Below, in pieces: positions 1 through 8,802 of a stretch of 35,764 bases of DNA (the stretch's first letter is position 1; every line of letters begins with the position of its first letter). The notes beneath the pieces were generated by a model. The model was not told where the DNA came from, searched no databases, and worked only from the letters and a program-made list of their open reading frames with translations. The position numbers and the translations under genes are program-made. The DNA is from Klebsiella pneumoniae (GTDB taxonomy: Bacteria > Pseudomonadota > Gammaproteobacteria > Eutrophobiales > Eutrophobiaceae). The stretch spans positions 1-35,764 of the forward strand of contig CAMBTO010000016.1 in the NCBI GenBank assembly GCA_945870865.1. The letters are read 5' to 3'.

Positions 1-819
1 CATACTGAAACCGAGCACGTCCTGATTCCCCATAAAGATTCCCAGTACAAAAACAGCCATAAAGCCGCTGGCATGAAAATGGGTCGCACTGATATAGGCG
101 ATGATTACCGAGACCAATGTCAGTACCGACGCATGGTCAGCCGCCCAGCCGCGGCGCGGGTGTCCGACCAGATACATAACCACATAACCAACCACCGCAC
201 CGCATAACACACCAATCCCGGATTGCCAAAACAGATCGATCACGACGGCTGACGCTGAAAACTCTTTCGTACCCATCACTATCGCCACCAGGGTAAAGGT
301 AAAGATCGCGGCCATTGCGTCATTAAATGCAGATTCACTCATCACGGTCTGTGCTACCCGATCTCGTATTGCTACCTGTCTGAATACAGGCACCAGTGTA
401 GCAGGATCGGTAGAGGCGATTACGGCACCCAGTAATAATGCGATCGGCCAGGCCAGTCCCATCAGATAGTGTGCGGCAGCGGCCGTGATTCCCCCGGTAA
501 TAAGTACCCCGATGGTTGAGATGACCGTAATAGTAATCCAGGTCTGTTTCAACACGGACAGGCGTAACGAAGCGCCTCCGTCATATAATATATAAGCTGA
601 GCCGAATATCAGAATCAACTGGTTCATCTCAGAATCAATCGATACATCCACCCAGTTGAAACCGGCTGGCCCGATTATCATGCCCACGATCAGCAACAAG
701 GCCACATCGGGTGTCCTTAAAAACCGGGCAACAATAGCAATCAATACGCCGATACCCAACATTATGGCTGTCAGGTTCAGATCATGTATCGCTAGTGTTG
801 CAGCGGCAGACGTTTCCAT
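1..819 (-). CDS. CPA1-family Na+/H+ antiporter, C-terminal part outside the window
   Basis: This is the first 273 residues of a cation:proton antiporter, which exchanges cytoplasmic Na+ (or K+) for H+ across the inner membrane. It reads leftwards and runs off the window edge with no stop. The start ATG at 817-819 follows an AGGAG ribosome site. The visible part is a run of hydrophobic helices. It carries the family hallmarks: a TDP motif at residues 137-139 (context ASTDPATLVP), the unwound-helix part of the transport site, and an Asn-Asp pair at 166-167 (context SESAFNDAMA), which is typical of electroneutral CPA1/NhaP exchangers. Ion preference cannot be read from the sequence. It stands alone, divergent from the SCO gene across about 710 bases. 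Confidence 0.9.
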   Translation of the reverse strand, partial: METSAAATLAIHDLNLTAIMLGIGVLIAIVARFLRTPDVALLLIVGMIIGPAGFNWVDVSIDSEMNQLILIFGSAYILYDGGASLRLSVLKQTWITITVISTIGVLITGGITAAAAHYLMGLAWPIALLLGAVIASTDPATLVPVFRQVAIRDRVAQTVMSESAFNDAMAAIFTFTLVAIVMGTKEFSASAVVIDLFWQSGIGVLCGAVVGYVVMYLVGHPRRGWAADHASVLTLVSVIIAYISATHFHASGFMAVFVLGIFMGNQDVLGFSM

Positions 820-1531
820 CAGGGGCTCCTTGATAGCTTTGATAAAACAGCGGGCAAGTATACCAAACCTGAAAAAGACCGCCACTGCTTGTTAAGCCTG
901 CCGATATCCTGCCTGCAGCCTGTTGACGCCGGTATTCGGGCTACAGTTCTGGCACATCATGCCGATAGATAGCCTGTGGGCCAAGCACCCGTTAATGCCC
1001 TATCTCTTGCATAAGGTAAATGTCACAGAAAATACGCGTGTACAACTATCAATTCATGACACCTTCATCCAGATATGGTATGCCGGTATTTCTGCTTGCA
1101 TTCCACCTGCTGGTCTTCCCTACCCGGGCATACTCCGATTCACTTATCGAACAATTGGTGTCCCGCATACTCATGCCAGAATGATAATACAATGCGACCA
1201 GTTCCCGTTCAGACAGGTTAAGTCGTTGAGAATTTCTCATTGTTCAACACCTCGTTTAATATACTCCTATCCATACTAAAGGTGTTGCATTAGAATTTAG
1301 AGACTGCCCCTTCAATAAAGTTCGAATTGGCAATTACGATAGTGATATTATTCATGGAAATCAGATTCTTTTATCCTGTTAACTGTGTGGACTATCATCC
1401 CCGGGGCGAGATATATCCCTGTCCGTGTCGAGGTTATACCTCTGTATATATATCGGCAAAAAACCGGTATCCTTTAGGCCTTAGTGATATATTTTACAAA
1501 GTGCCGATAACGCCACGGGATAAAACGAGAC
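820..1531. other. Long intergenic region between antiporter and SCO gene
   Basis: About 710 bases separate the divergent antiporter and SCO genes. No convincing conserved gene is visible. The only item of note is a short minus-strand reading frame at 1049-1240, listed separately. A plus-strand open frame at 923-1279 has no recognisable protein character. The stretch next to the SCO gene (about 1320-1530) is AT-rich and should hold its promoter, but I could not settle on a clear -35/-10 pair. Confidence 0.5.
1049..1240 (-). CDS. Small ORF resembling a sigma-70 region 4 fragment (uncertain)
   Basis: A 63-residue frame with a GAGGTG ribosome site seven bases before its ATG. Its N-terminal half (residues about 7-40, starting LNLSERELVALYYHSGMSMR) resembles the helix-turn-helix of sigma-70 region 4 or, less well, a LuxR-type helix-turn-helix, including the LSERE opening and an SESxxARV segment. 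The match degrades after residue 20 and the C-terminal third looks random. It is therefore either the worn remnant of a sigma or regulator gene or a chance frame. No neighbour supports a role. I cannot assign a function. Confidence 0.25.
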   Translation of the reverse strand: MRNSQRLNLSERELVALYYHSGMSMRDTNCSISESEYARVGKTSRWNASRNTGIPYLDEGVMN

Positions 1532-2176
1532 ATGCTTTCAAGAAAAACCCTGACAACACTGGCATTAATGACAGCACTGATGATCATTGGTGCGTTACTT
1601 GGTATATACACCAACCGCTTTTATCACCCTGCCCCCTCTGCGGAGTCTGTTCCCGGTCTGTTATGGCCCAATCCGAAACAGCTGACTGAATTTACTACCA
1701 TAAACCAGACCGGCGAAACCTTCGGGCTGGAAAACCTGAAGGGGAAATGGTCTTTAGTGTTTTTCGGTTATACCCATTGTCCCGATGTCTGCCCGATTAC
1801 TCTGACATTACTTGGCCAGATCCATGACAGACTGGAACAGTACTCCAGCCCAGGCCTTCAGACTGTTTTTGTCTCGGTTGATCCGGTACGTGATACCCCG
1901 GAACGCCTGGCCGGATATATCGGTTATTTTCATCCGGATTTTATCGCGCTCGGCGGATCGTTAGATCAGGTCAACGGCCTCGCCAGCCAGATCGGTATAG
2001 CCTCAAGTCATGGCGCTGTAGAAGCAGATGGCAGCTACCCGGTCAACCATTCCACATCCATACTACTGATAGACCCGCAAGCACGGTTGACAGGCATTTT
2101 CTCTGCTCCGCATGAGGCGGAAACGATAATCAGGCAGTTCGCCAGCATAGTGGAATTTATCAACCGGCAGGACTGA
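1532..2176 (+). CDS. SCO1/SenC/PrrC-family copper chaperone
   Basis: A membrane-anchored periplasmic thioredoxin-fold protein that binds copper and helps build the CuA centre of cytochrome c oxidase. The 214 residues begin with a membrane segment (about 8-26) that acts as an uncleaved anchor. The thioredoxin-like domain follows and has the copper-binding CPDVC motif (Cys83 and Cys87) and the distal ligand His173 in NHSTS. The typical SVDPxRDTPE segment is at about 115-124. The stop is followed one base later by the start of the PCuAC-Psd gene, so the two are co-transcribed. SCO and PCuAC proteins work together in CuA loading, which supports both calls. The ribosome site is weak. Confidence 0.93.
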   Translation: MLSRKTLTTLALMTALMIIGALLGIYTNRFYHPAPSAESVPGLLWPNPKQLTEFTTINQTGETFGLENLKGKWSLVFFGYTHCPDVCPITLTLLGQIHDRLEQYSSPGLQTVFVSVDPVRDTPERLAGYIGYFHPDFIALGGSLDQVNGLASQIGIASSHGAVEADGSYPVNHSTSILLIDPQARLTGIFSAPHEAETIIRQFASIVEFINRQD

Positions 2177-2177
2177 T

Positions 2178-3524
2178 ATGTTTCGCCTGTTTGTCCTGTT
2201 GCTGTTGTTACTGTCTGCAAACTTGTTTGTTCGAGCGGATGATGTGATCATCTCTGATGCGTGGATCGCCGAGGGTCCGCCGACCAGTCCTGTGAATGCC
2301 GCTTACCTGCAAATTGAAAACACAGGAACATCACTTGTAACACTGGTGGCCATTGACGGTGCTGGCTTTGAGCGTATCGAGATGCACCGAAGCCGCACGA
2401 AAAATGGAATGGCCACGATGGAGCATATCAGCCGTGTTGATATAGGGCCAGGTTACCGGCAGGTCTTCGCGCCTGGCGATTTTCACTTGATGTTATACAA
2501 TACCGGCAAGCCGCCACAATCCGGTGAAACCCGATCATTAAATTTGCACTTCGCGAATGGCACCAGCAAACAGGTCCATGCCGAGGTAAGGAAATTACCA
2601 GTGAATCAGCACCATCAACATGATGAACACAGCGGAGAAGATTCTGGGACTCTCGATCGGATCAAGGTGCTCTACCAGCATCTGTTACCACAACATTTCC
2701 TGTCCGGACTGATGTATCGGCTGACACGAATAAGTTGGGCACCGATCAAAGACCGGTTCATCCGTCATTTTATTCAGCTGTATAACGTTGACATGTCGAT
2801 TGCGATAGAACCTGCGCCCGAAAAGTACCGTCATTTCAACGAATTCTTTACCCGTCCGCTGAAGGACAGTGCACGACCGGTCGACATGGCGGATAATGCA
2901 ATTGTCTCGCCGGTTGATGCGGCCGTCAGCCAATATGGACAAATCAGCAACGGCAAATTGATCGAGGCAAAAAACCGTGACTACACGGTGGAGCAACTGC
3001 TGGGGGGTGATTCAGAACTGGCAAAACGCTTTAGCAATGGCGAGTTTATTACGCTCTATCTCTCCCCACGCGATTATCACCGCATCCACATGCCCGTGAC
3101 CGGCACGCTGCAAAGTATGACCTATGTCCCTGGCCAGTTGTTTTCTGTCAGCCCTGCGACCACGCGCGGGATAGACAATCTGTTTGCCCGCAATGAAAGG
3201 CTGGTCCAGATTTTTGACTCGGAGATTGGCAGTTTCGCCCTGGTCATGGTCGGCGCCATATTTGTAGGCAGTATGGAAACGGTGTGGGCCGGTCAGGTAA
3301 CACCCGCAAAGGAAAGAACTCAGAACACCTTACATTATCCACTGGCAGGCCAGCCCGACATCCAGCTTGCAAAAGGCAGTGAAATGGGGCGTTTTAATAT
3401 GGGATCAACTGTAATACTGTTATTTCAGCAAGGCAGGCTGGACTGGGACGCGGCCATCAGGACAAACACCTCTGTCCGTCTGGGCCAGAAGATTGCAACG
3501 ATTAATATGGCGACAGCAAACTAA
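2178..3524 (+). CDS. psd: Fusion: PCuAC periplasmic copper chaperone + phosphatidylserine decarboxylase
   Basis: One uninterrupted frame of 448 residues codes for two proteins normally made separately. Residues 1-20 are a signal peptide. Residues about 22-138 are a PCu(A)C domain with the exact copper motif H-x10-M-x21-H-x-M (His70, Met81, His103, Met105). A His/Asp/Glu-rich linker lies at 143-156. Residues about 159-445 are a full phosphatidylserine decarboxylase, which makes phosphatidylethanolamine. It has SPVDAAVSQ with Asp247, YHRIHMP with His301 and His304, and the self-cleavage site GST with Ser410 as the future pyruvoyl group (MGST instead of the usual LGST). Psd normally sits on the cytoplasmic face, whereas PCuAC is periplasmic, so the topology is contradictory. 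An internal GTG start could release Psd alone. The gene follows SCO directly and ends eight bases from the convergent nuoN. Family calls are secure; how the product matures is not. Confidence 0.92.
   Translation: MFRLFVLLLLLLSANLFVRADDVIISDAWIAEGPPTSPVNAAYLQIENTGTSLVTLVAIDGAGFERIEMHRSRTKNGMATMEHISRVDIGPGYRQVFAPGDFHLMLYNTGKPPQSGETRSLNLHFANGTSKQVHAEVRKLPVNQHHQHDEHSGEDSGTLDRIKVLYQHLLPQHFLSGLMYRLTRISWAPIKDRFIRHFIQLYNVDMSIAIEPAPEKYRHFNEFFTRPLKDSARPVDMADNAIVSPVDAAVSQYGQISNGKLIEAKNRDYTVEQLLGGDSELAKRFSNGEFITLYLSPRDYHRIHMPVTGTLQSMTYVPGQLFSVSPATTRGIDNLFARNERLVQIFDSEIGSFALVMVGAIFVGSMETVWAGQVTPAKERTQNTLHYPLAGQPDIQLAKGSEMGRFNMGSTVILLFQQGRLDWDAAIRTNTSVRLGQKIATINMATAN
2583..2603 (+). promoter_or_regulatory. 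Candidate internal ribosome site and GTG start for the Psd half
   Basis: Inside the fusion gene a GAGG and an AAGGA (2588-2592) lie upstream of an in-frame GTG at 2601-2603, with an eight-base gap from AAGGA. Initiation here would give a 307-residue protein starting at codon 142. It would hold the His-rich linker and the whole decarboxylase but no signal peptide, about the usual size of a bacterial Psd. This is inference from sequence only. Confidence 0.45.
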
Positions 3525-3532
3525 ATAACGGT

Positions 3533-4975
3533 TTACTGAACGACGCCGAGAACCTTCAGACACAGCCCCATCAACATGCCTGGCATAAACCCGATCAGCA
3601 ATACTGCAATACCGTTCAGACTAAGGATAAACCGCATTTGTTGTGAACCCTTGAACGCAATCATATTCTCAGGCTCATCAAAATACATCAGCTTGACCAC
3701 GCGCAGGTAATAGAAGGCCCCGATGACGGAGAAGATGACGGCTATCGAAGCAAGCAATACATTACCCGAGGCAATAACTTCCTTGACCACAAACCATTTC
3801 GACCAGAACCCGGCGAGTGGCGGCACGCCGGCCATCGAGAACATCAGGATCAGCATGATAAAGGCATACCAGGGACTGCGTCGGGCCAGACCCTTGAAGT
3901 CGTTCAGGCTGTCGGCTTCCATACCCTTGCGTCCAAGCAGGATAATCATACCGAACGAACCCATGCTCATAATGGCGTAGATCAGGATATAGAACATTGA
4001 ACCGGCATAGCCATTTGGTGTACCACTGATCATACCCAGCAGGAAGAAACCGACGTGCGCAATTGTCGAATACGCCAGCATGCGCTTGATATTGGTCTGT
4101 GCGATGGCAATGACATTTCCGGTCGCCATCGATAATAATGCCAGCACCATCAACATGCCCTGCCAGTCGGCCAGCAACGGTTGCATACCATCCGCCAGTA
4201 ACCTGAAAGTCATCGCAAACGCAGCAATCTTGGGTGCACTGCTGATAAACAGGGTAACGGCTGTTGGAGCACCCTCATAAATGTCGGGAACCCACATATG
4301 GAACGGCACGGCACCCAGCTTGAATGCAACACCTACGATAATAAACACCAGACCAAAAACCAGTAACAGGCTGGAGTTGGCATCACCATTCTGCGCGATA
4401 TAGGCAGAGATCCCCTGTAAATCAAGCACACCGGTCACACCGTATAACATCGAGATACCATAAAGCAGCATGCCGGAGGCCATCGCACCGAGCACAAAAT
4501 ATTTCATCGCCGCTTCCGAGGCCGTCACCGGATGTTTATGCATCGCGACCATGGCATAGAGAGACAGCGACAATAACTCAAGACCGAGATAGATGGTAAG
4601 CAGGCTGGCTGCGGAAACCATAATCATCATACCAAGGACAGCGAACAGTCCGAGCACAAAATATTCGCCGCGAATAATCTCGTGCTTCTTCAGATAATCA
4701 TACGAATAGAAGAACACTACCAGGGACACCAGTGCAATCGCCGCCTTCAATACCACGCTCATCGGGTCAGTGACAAAATGCCCGGAGAAGGCAATTGTTT
4801 CCGTTGCCGGCGATAACCAGACGACCAGAAATGCCACGACCGCCAGCGTTGCCTGGCTAAACCAGTAGGTCAGGGCCTTGTCTTCATCAACTATCACTGT
4901 ATCAAGAATCAAAATGATACAGGCCATCGTCAGTAAAACAATTTCAGGGGCCAGCAGGAGTATTTCCGGGATCAT
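3533..4975 (-). CDS. nuoN: NADH-quinone oxidoreductase subunit N
   Basis: One of the three Mrp-antiporter-like proton-pumping subunits of complex I, buried in the inner membrane (480 residues, about 14 helices). The proton-path residues are present: Glu133 in GLELLSLSLY, Lys219 in AFKLGAVPFHMWVPD and Lys249 in SSAPKIAAF. Length is normal for the family. It is the last gene of the nuo operon, 13 bases after nuoM. Its stop lies eight bases from the stop of the convergent PCuAC-Psd gene, leaving no room for a terminator hairpin between them. Confidence 0.98.
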   Translation of the reverse strand: MIPEILLLAPEIVLLTMACIILILDTVIVDEDKALTYWFSQATLAVVAFLVVWLSPATETIAFSGHFVTDPMSVVLKAAIALVSLVVFFYSYDYLKKHEIIRGEYFVLGLFAVLGMMIMVSAASLLTIYLGLELLSLSLYAMVAMHKHPVTASEAAMKYFVLGAMASGMLLYGISMLYGVTGVLDLQGISAYIAQNGDANSSLLLVFGLVFIIVGVAFKLGAVPFHMWVPDIYEGAPTAVTLFISSAPKIAAFAMTFRLLADGMQPLLADWQGMLMVLALLSMATGNVIAIAQTNIKRMLAYSTIAHVGFFLLGMISGTPNGYAGSMFYILIYAIMSMGSFGMIILLGRKGMEADSLNDFKGLARRSPWYAFIMLILMFSMAGVPPLAGFWSKWFVVKEVIASGNVLLASIAVIFSVIGAFYYLRVVKLMYFDEPENMIAFKGSQQMRFILSLNGIAVLLIGFMPGMLMGLCLKVLGVVQ

Positions 4976-4988
4976 GACTGTTTAATGG

Positions 4989-6506
4989 TTAACCTGTTTT
5001 CGACTGCATTATATGATTGAACAGATATTCAATAGACGGATGCATCATATCGAATATCGGAGCGGGCCAGATTCCAAATACCAGCACAGCTATCGCCAGT
5101 ACGGAAAGAAAGAAGGTTTCCCTGGCGTTGATGTCCTGTAATTCCGCCACATGGTCATTGGCCACATCACCGAATATCACCCGTTTATACATCCACAGGG
5201 AATAGGCAGCGCCCATGATTAAGGTCAGGGCGGCAAGAAATGCTATCCAGAATCCTGACTGGTAGCTGGCAAGTATGACCAGAAACTCACCGACAAAGCC
5301 GGAAGTACCTGGCAGGCCGGCATTGGCCATCGTAAACAGCAACATGAATGCGGCAAATTTCGGCATCGTATTGGCAACACCCCCATACGAACTGATCTCG
5401 CGACTGTGCATGCGGTCATACAGTACACCCACACAGAGGAACATTGCCGCGGAGATAAAACCGTGGGAAATCATCTGCATCATCGCCCCTTCCAGCGCCA
5501 TCAGTGAGCCACTGTTGTCTGCGGTGGAGGTGACAATCGAGAAGACGACGAAAAAGCCCAGCGTGACAAAACCCATATGCGAAATGGAGGAATAGGCGAT
5601 CAGTTTCTTCATATCAGTCTGTACCAGCGCAACAAAACCGATATAGACGATGGCAAACAACGACAACACAATCATGAACGTGTCGTAGGCCATACTTGCA
5701 TCCGGTGTGATTGGCAGACTGAAGCGGATAAAACCGTATCCGCCCATCTTCAGCATGATGGCCGCCAGCACGACTGAACCGGCGGTAGGCGCCTCGACAT
5801 GGGCATCCGGCAACCAGGTGTGTACCGGCCACATGGGAATCTTCACCGCAAAGGCGAGGAAAAAGGCGATAAAAATCAACTTCTGTTCATTCAGTGACAG
5901 CGGCAAAGCATGCATGTCCGGAATACTGAAACTGCCACCCTTCGCATACATATATAGCAGGGCAACCAACATAAATACCGAGCCCAGAAATGTATAAAGG
6001 AAAAACTTGATCGTTGCATAAACGCGGCGTGGCCCACCCCAGATACCGATAATAAGGAACATCGGTATCAACATCGCTTCCCAGAAGAAGTAGAACAGGA
6101 TCGCATCGACCGCTGCAAACACACCATTCATCAGGCCTTCGAGTATCAGGAATGCTGCCATGAACTGTGATACCCGGGATTCAATCACGTCCCAGGCCGA
6201 GAGTATGACCAGGATCGTAGTGAATGTGGTCAACAGGATCAACGGCAGGGCGATGCCATCAATACCGAGGTGATAGTTGATTTTAAATACCTCAATCCAG
6301 CTACGGTATTCGACAAACTGCAGGGCCGGTGTGGTCAGATCAAAATCGGCATAGGCCATCAATGACAGCACAAACACCAGTATGGAAACCATCAGCGAAA
6401 AGACCTTTACAGTCTGCTCCTGGCGGTCACCAAGATACAATACCCAGATACCTCCCAGTATCGGGGTCCAGACCAGCAGGCTTAGAAACGGCAGGTTCAG
6501 ATCCAT
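4989..6506 (-). CDS. nuoM: NADH-quinone oxidoreductase subunit M
   Basis: The second antiporter-like proton-pumping membrane subunit of complex I, 505 residues. The channel residues are in place: Glu143 in FWEAMLIPMF, Lys222 in AVKIPMWPVHTWLPDAH and Lys253 in IMLKMGGYG. The PVHTWLPDAHVEAPT stretch is a family signature. It lies 11 bases after nuoL and 13 before nuoN, so it is translated as part of the operon message. Nothing is unusual about it. Confidence 0.98.
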   Translation of the reverse strand: MDLNLPFLSLLVWTPILGGIWVLYLGDRQEQTVKVFSLMVSILVFVLSLMAYADFDLTTPALQFVEYRSWIEVFKINYHLGIDGIALPLILLTTFTTILVILSAWDVIESRVSQFMAAFLILEGLMNGVFAAVDAILFYFFWEAMLIPMFLIIGIWGGPRRVYATIKFFLYTFLGSVFMLVALLYMYAKGGSFSIPDMHALPLSLNEQKLIFIAFFLAFAVKIPMWPVHTWLPDAHVEAPTAGSVVLAAIMLKMGGYGFIRFSLPITPDASMAYDTFMIVLSLFAIVYIGFVALVQTDMKKLIAYSSISHMGFVTLGFFVVFSIVTSTADNSGSLMALEGAMMQMISHGFISAAMFLCVGVLYDRMHSREISSYGGVANTMPKFAAFMLLFTMANAGLPGTSGFVGEFLVILASYQSGFWIAFLAALTLIMGAAYSLWMYKRVIFGDVANDHVAELQDINARETFFLSVLAIAVLVFGIWPAPIFDMMHPSIEYLFNHIMQSKTG

Positions 6507-6517
6507 ATAAATTCCTG

Positions 6518-8491
6518 TTACTGCATGATTCGATGAACAAAAACTGCCAGCAGTACCAGTAACCCGATGATCATCGTAAACGCATAATCATACAGATGGC
6601 CCGACTGCAGTACCCGTATCCTGGCAGAGAACCAGCGGACCGCGTGGGCTGTTCCATTTACCAGTAAACCGTCAATAATCTTTACATCACCAATCTGCCA
6701 TAACAGCCGTCCCAGATTTCTCGCTCCGCCGGCAAACACAGCCTGGTTGATATCATCCAGCCAGTACTTGTTCATTAACGCGCGGTAGAGCAGACCGGAA
6801 TGTGCCGCAATCTTTGCCGGTATAGTCGGTTGTTTGATATAGAGGAACCAGGCCACAAACACCCCGGCCAGTGCCAGATACACCGGTGCCGCCTGGAATG
6901 AATGCAGGATAAAGGCGGTGATGCCGTGATACTCCTCGCCGATGATACCTATCACATCATGTTCCGGGGCGACATAGATGGCCTCGAGGAAATAGCCGCC
7001 AAATAACATCGGTCCGATCAGGAATGCACCTATAACCAGTGACGGAATCGCCAGCACCGACAACGGCACAGTCACGACCGCCGGTGACTCGTGCAAATAC
7101 TCCTCGGTATGGTGGTCCATACGCTTCTCGCCATGGAACACGAGGAAGAACAACCGGAAAGAGTAGAGTGCGGTAATAAATACACCACTGAGTACCGCTA
7201 CATAGGCCCAGTCAGCAAACGGCAGGTTTGAATGATGGACTGCCTCAATAATCGCGTCCTTCGAGAAAAATCCAGCCGTGCCCGGGAAACCTATCAGCGC
7301 GAGTGAACCTATCAGCGAGGTAATCCAGGTGATGGGCATGTGACGATATAACCCGCCCATCTTGCGCATGTCCTGCTCATGGTGCATACCCATAATAACC
7401 GAACCGGCAGCAAGGAATAACAGAGCCTTGAAGAAGGCGTGGGTGACCAGATGGAATATCGCCGCCGAGTAGGCCGATACGCCGAGCGCCACCGTCATGT
7501 AACCCAGCTGTGACAAGGTTGAATAGGCGATAACGCGTTTGATGTCGTTCTGCACTAGGCCGAGCAGACCCATGAAAAATGCAGTTATCGTACCGATAAC
7601 CAGGATAAACGTCAGTGCTGTCTCCGACAGTTCGAACATCGGTGACATCCTCGCGACCATGAAGATACCGGCTGTCACCATCGTCGCCGCATGGATTAAC
7701 GCTGAGATCGGGGTCGGACCTTCCATCGAATCAGGCAGCCACACATGTAATGGCACCTGGGCCGACTTGCCCATCGCGCCGATAAACAGACAAATACAGA
7801 TGACCGACATCAATGACCAGTCGGTACCCGGCAGGATCTGTACGGTTGCGGTCGCAAAGGCCGGCAACTGGGCAAACACCTCATTATAATCCAGCGTCTT
7901 GAACGTCATCACCACTGCGGCGATACCCAGCAGGAAACCAAAGTCGCCGACCCGGTTGACCAGAAATGCCTTCATATTGGCGAATATGGCTGAATCACGC
8001 TTGAACCAGAAACCAATGAGCAGATACGAAACCAGGCCGACCGCTTCCCAGCCAAAAAACAGCTGCATGAAATTGTTCGACATGACCAGCATCAGCATCG
8101 AAAAGGTAAACAGCGAGATATAGCTGAAGAAACGCTGGTATCCCGGATCCTCGTGCATATAGCCGATGGTGTAGATGTGGATCATCCACGAAACAAAGGT
8201 CACCACTACCATCATCGTGACCGATAAACGGTCAACCAGAAATCCGACATGCAGTGACAAGCTGCCGGTAGTCAGCCAGGTATAGATCGTCTGGTTAAAG
8301 ATTTCACCACCATCGAAAACGATATGCTTGTAAGCATACAGTGACAACAGGCTCGAAATACCCACACCAATAATGGTGACCCAATGGGCACCGTTACGCC
8401 CGATAACACGTCCGAACAGGCCGGCGATAATCGAGCCGATCAGCGGTGCGAGTACAATGGCAAGATAGACTGATTTCATGTCTGTTGGCAT
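6518..8491 (-). CDS. nuoL: NADH-quinone oxidoreductase subunit L
   Basis: The distal proton-pumping subunit of complex I, 657 residues. It has the antiporter core plus the long C-terminal amphipathic lateral helix and final anchoring helix expected of NuoL; the last about 25 residues are again hydrophobic. Glu149 in FGWEAVGLVSYLLIGFW and the SAQVPLHVWLPDSMEGPTPISALIHAATMV region match the proton-channel signature. It starts five bases after nuoK. The start ATG gives MPTDMKS; a second Met at residue 5 could equally be used. Confidence 0.98.
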   Translation of the reverse strand: MPTDMKSVYLAIVLAPLIGSIIAGLFGRVIGRNGAHWVTIIGVGISSLLSLYAYKHIVFDGGEIFNQTIYTWLTTGSLSLHVGFLVDRLSVTMMVVVTFVSWMIHIYTIGYMHEDPGYQRFFSYISLFTFSMLMLVMSNNFMQLFFGWEAVGLVSYLLIGFWFKRDSAIFANMKAFLVNRVGDFGFLLGIAAVVMTFKTLDYNEVFAQLPAFATATVQILPGTDWSLMSVICICLFIGAMGKSAQVPLHVWLPDSMEGPTPISALIHAATMVTAGIFMVARMSPMFELSETALTFILVIGTITAFFMGLLGLVQNDIKRVIAYSTLSQLGYMTVALGVSAYSAAIFHLVTHAFFKALLFLAAGSVIMGMHHEQDMRKMGGLYRHMPITWITSLIGSLALIGFPGTAGFFSKDAIIEAVHHSNLPFADWAYVAVLSGVFITALYSFRLFFLVFHGEKRMDHHTEEYLHESPAVVTVPLSVLAIPSLVIGAFLIGPMLFGGYFLEAIYVAPEHDVIGIIGEEYHGITAFILHSFQAAPVYLALAGVFVAWFLYIKQPTIPAKIAAHSGLLYRALMNKYWLDDINQAVFAGGARNLGRLLWQIGDVKIIDGLLVNGTAHAVRWFSARIRVLQSGHLYDYAFTMIIGLLVLLAVFVHRIMQ

Positions 8492-8496
8492 CGCAT

Positions 8497-8802
8497 CTAT
8501 CCCTTCAAGGTGTCCAGATCAGCAACATTTATGGTGTTCCTGTTCCTGAACAGCACCACCAGTATCGCCAGTCCGATGGCTGATTCTGCCGCCGCGACAG
8601 TCAGGATGAAAAACACGAATATCTGACCGTTGATATCATGCAGGAAGTGGGAGAAGGCGATGAAATTCATATTGACCGACAGCAACATCAACTCGATACA
8701 CATCAACAGGATAATCACGTTTTTACGATTGATAAAAATACCGGCAACACTGATACAGAACAGAATCGCGGCAAGTATGAGTACGTGGCTGAGTGTAATC
8801 AT
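8497..8802 (-). CDS. nuoK: NADH-quinone oxidoreductase subunit K
   Basis: A small three-helix membrane subunit of complex I (101 residues, the usual size) that forms part of the fourth proton channel next to NuoJ. The two conserved membrane glutamates are Glu37 ([11 protein letters not shown]) and Glu73 ([11 protein letters not shown]). Its start overlaps the nuoJ stop by four bases, which indicates coupled translation. Confidence 0.98.
   Translation of the reverse strand: MITLSHVLILAAILFCISVAGIFINRKNVIILLMCIELMLLSVNMNFIAFSHFLHDINGQIFVFFILTVAAAESAIGLAILVVLFRNRNTINVADLDTLKG

Noticed and set aside
923-1279. A 118-codon plus-strand open frame
   Set aside because: No ribosome site, biased composition and no family resemblance; it overlaps the better-supported small minus-strand frame.
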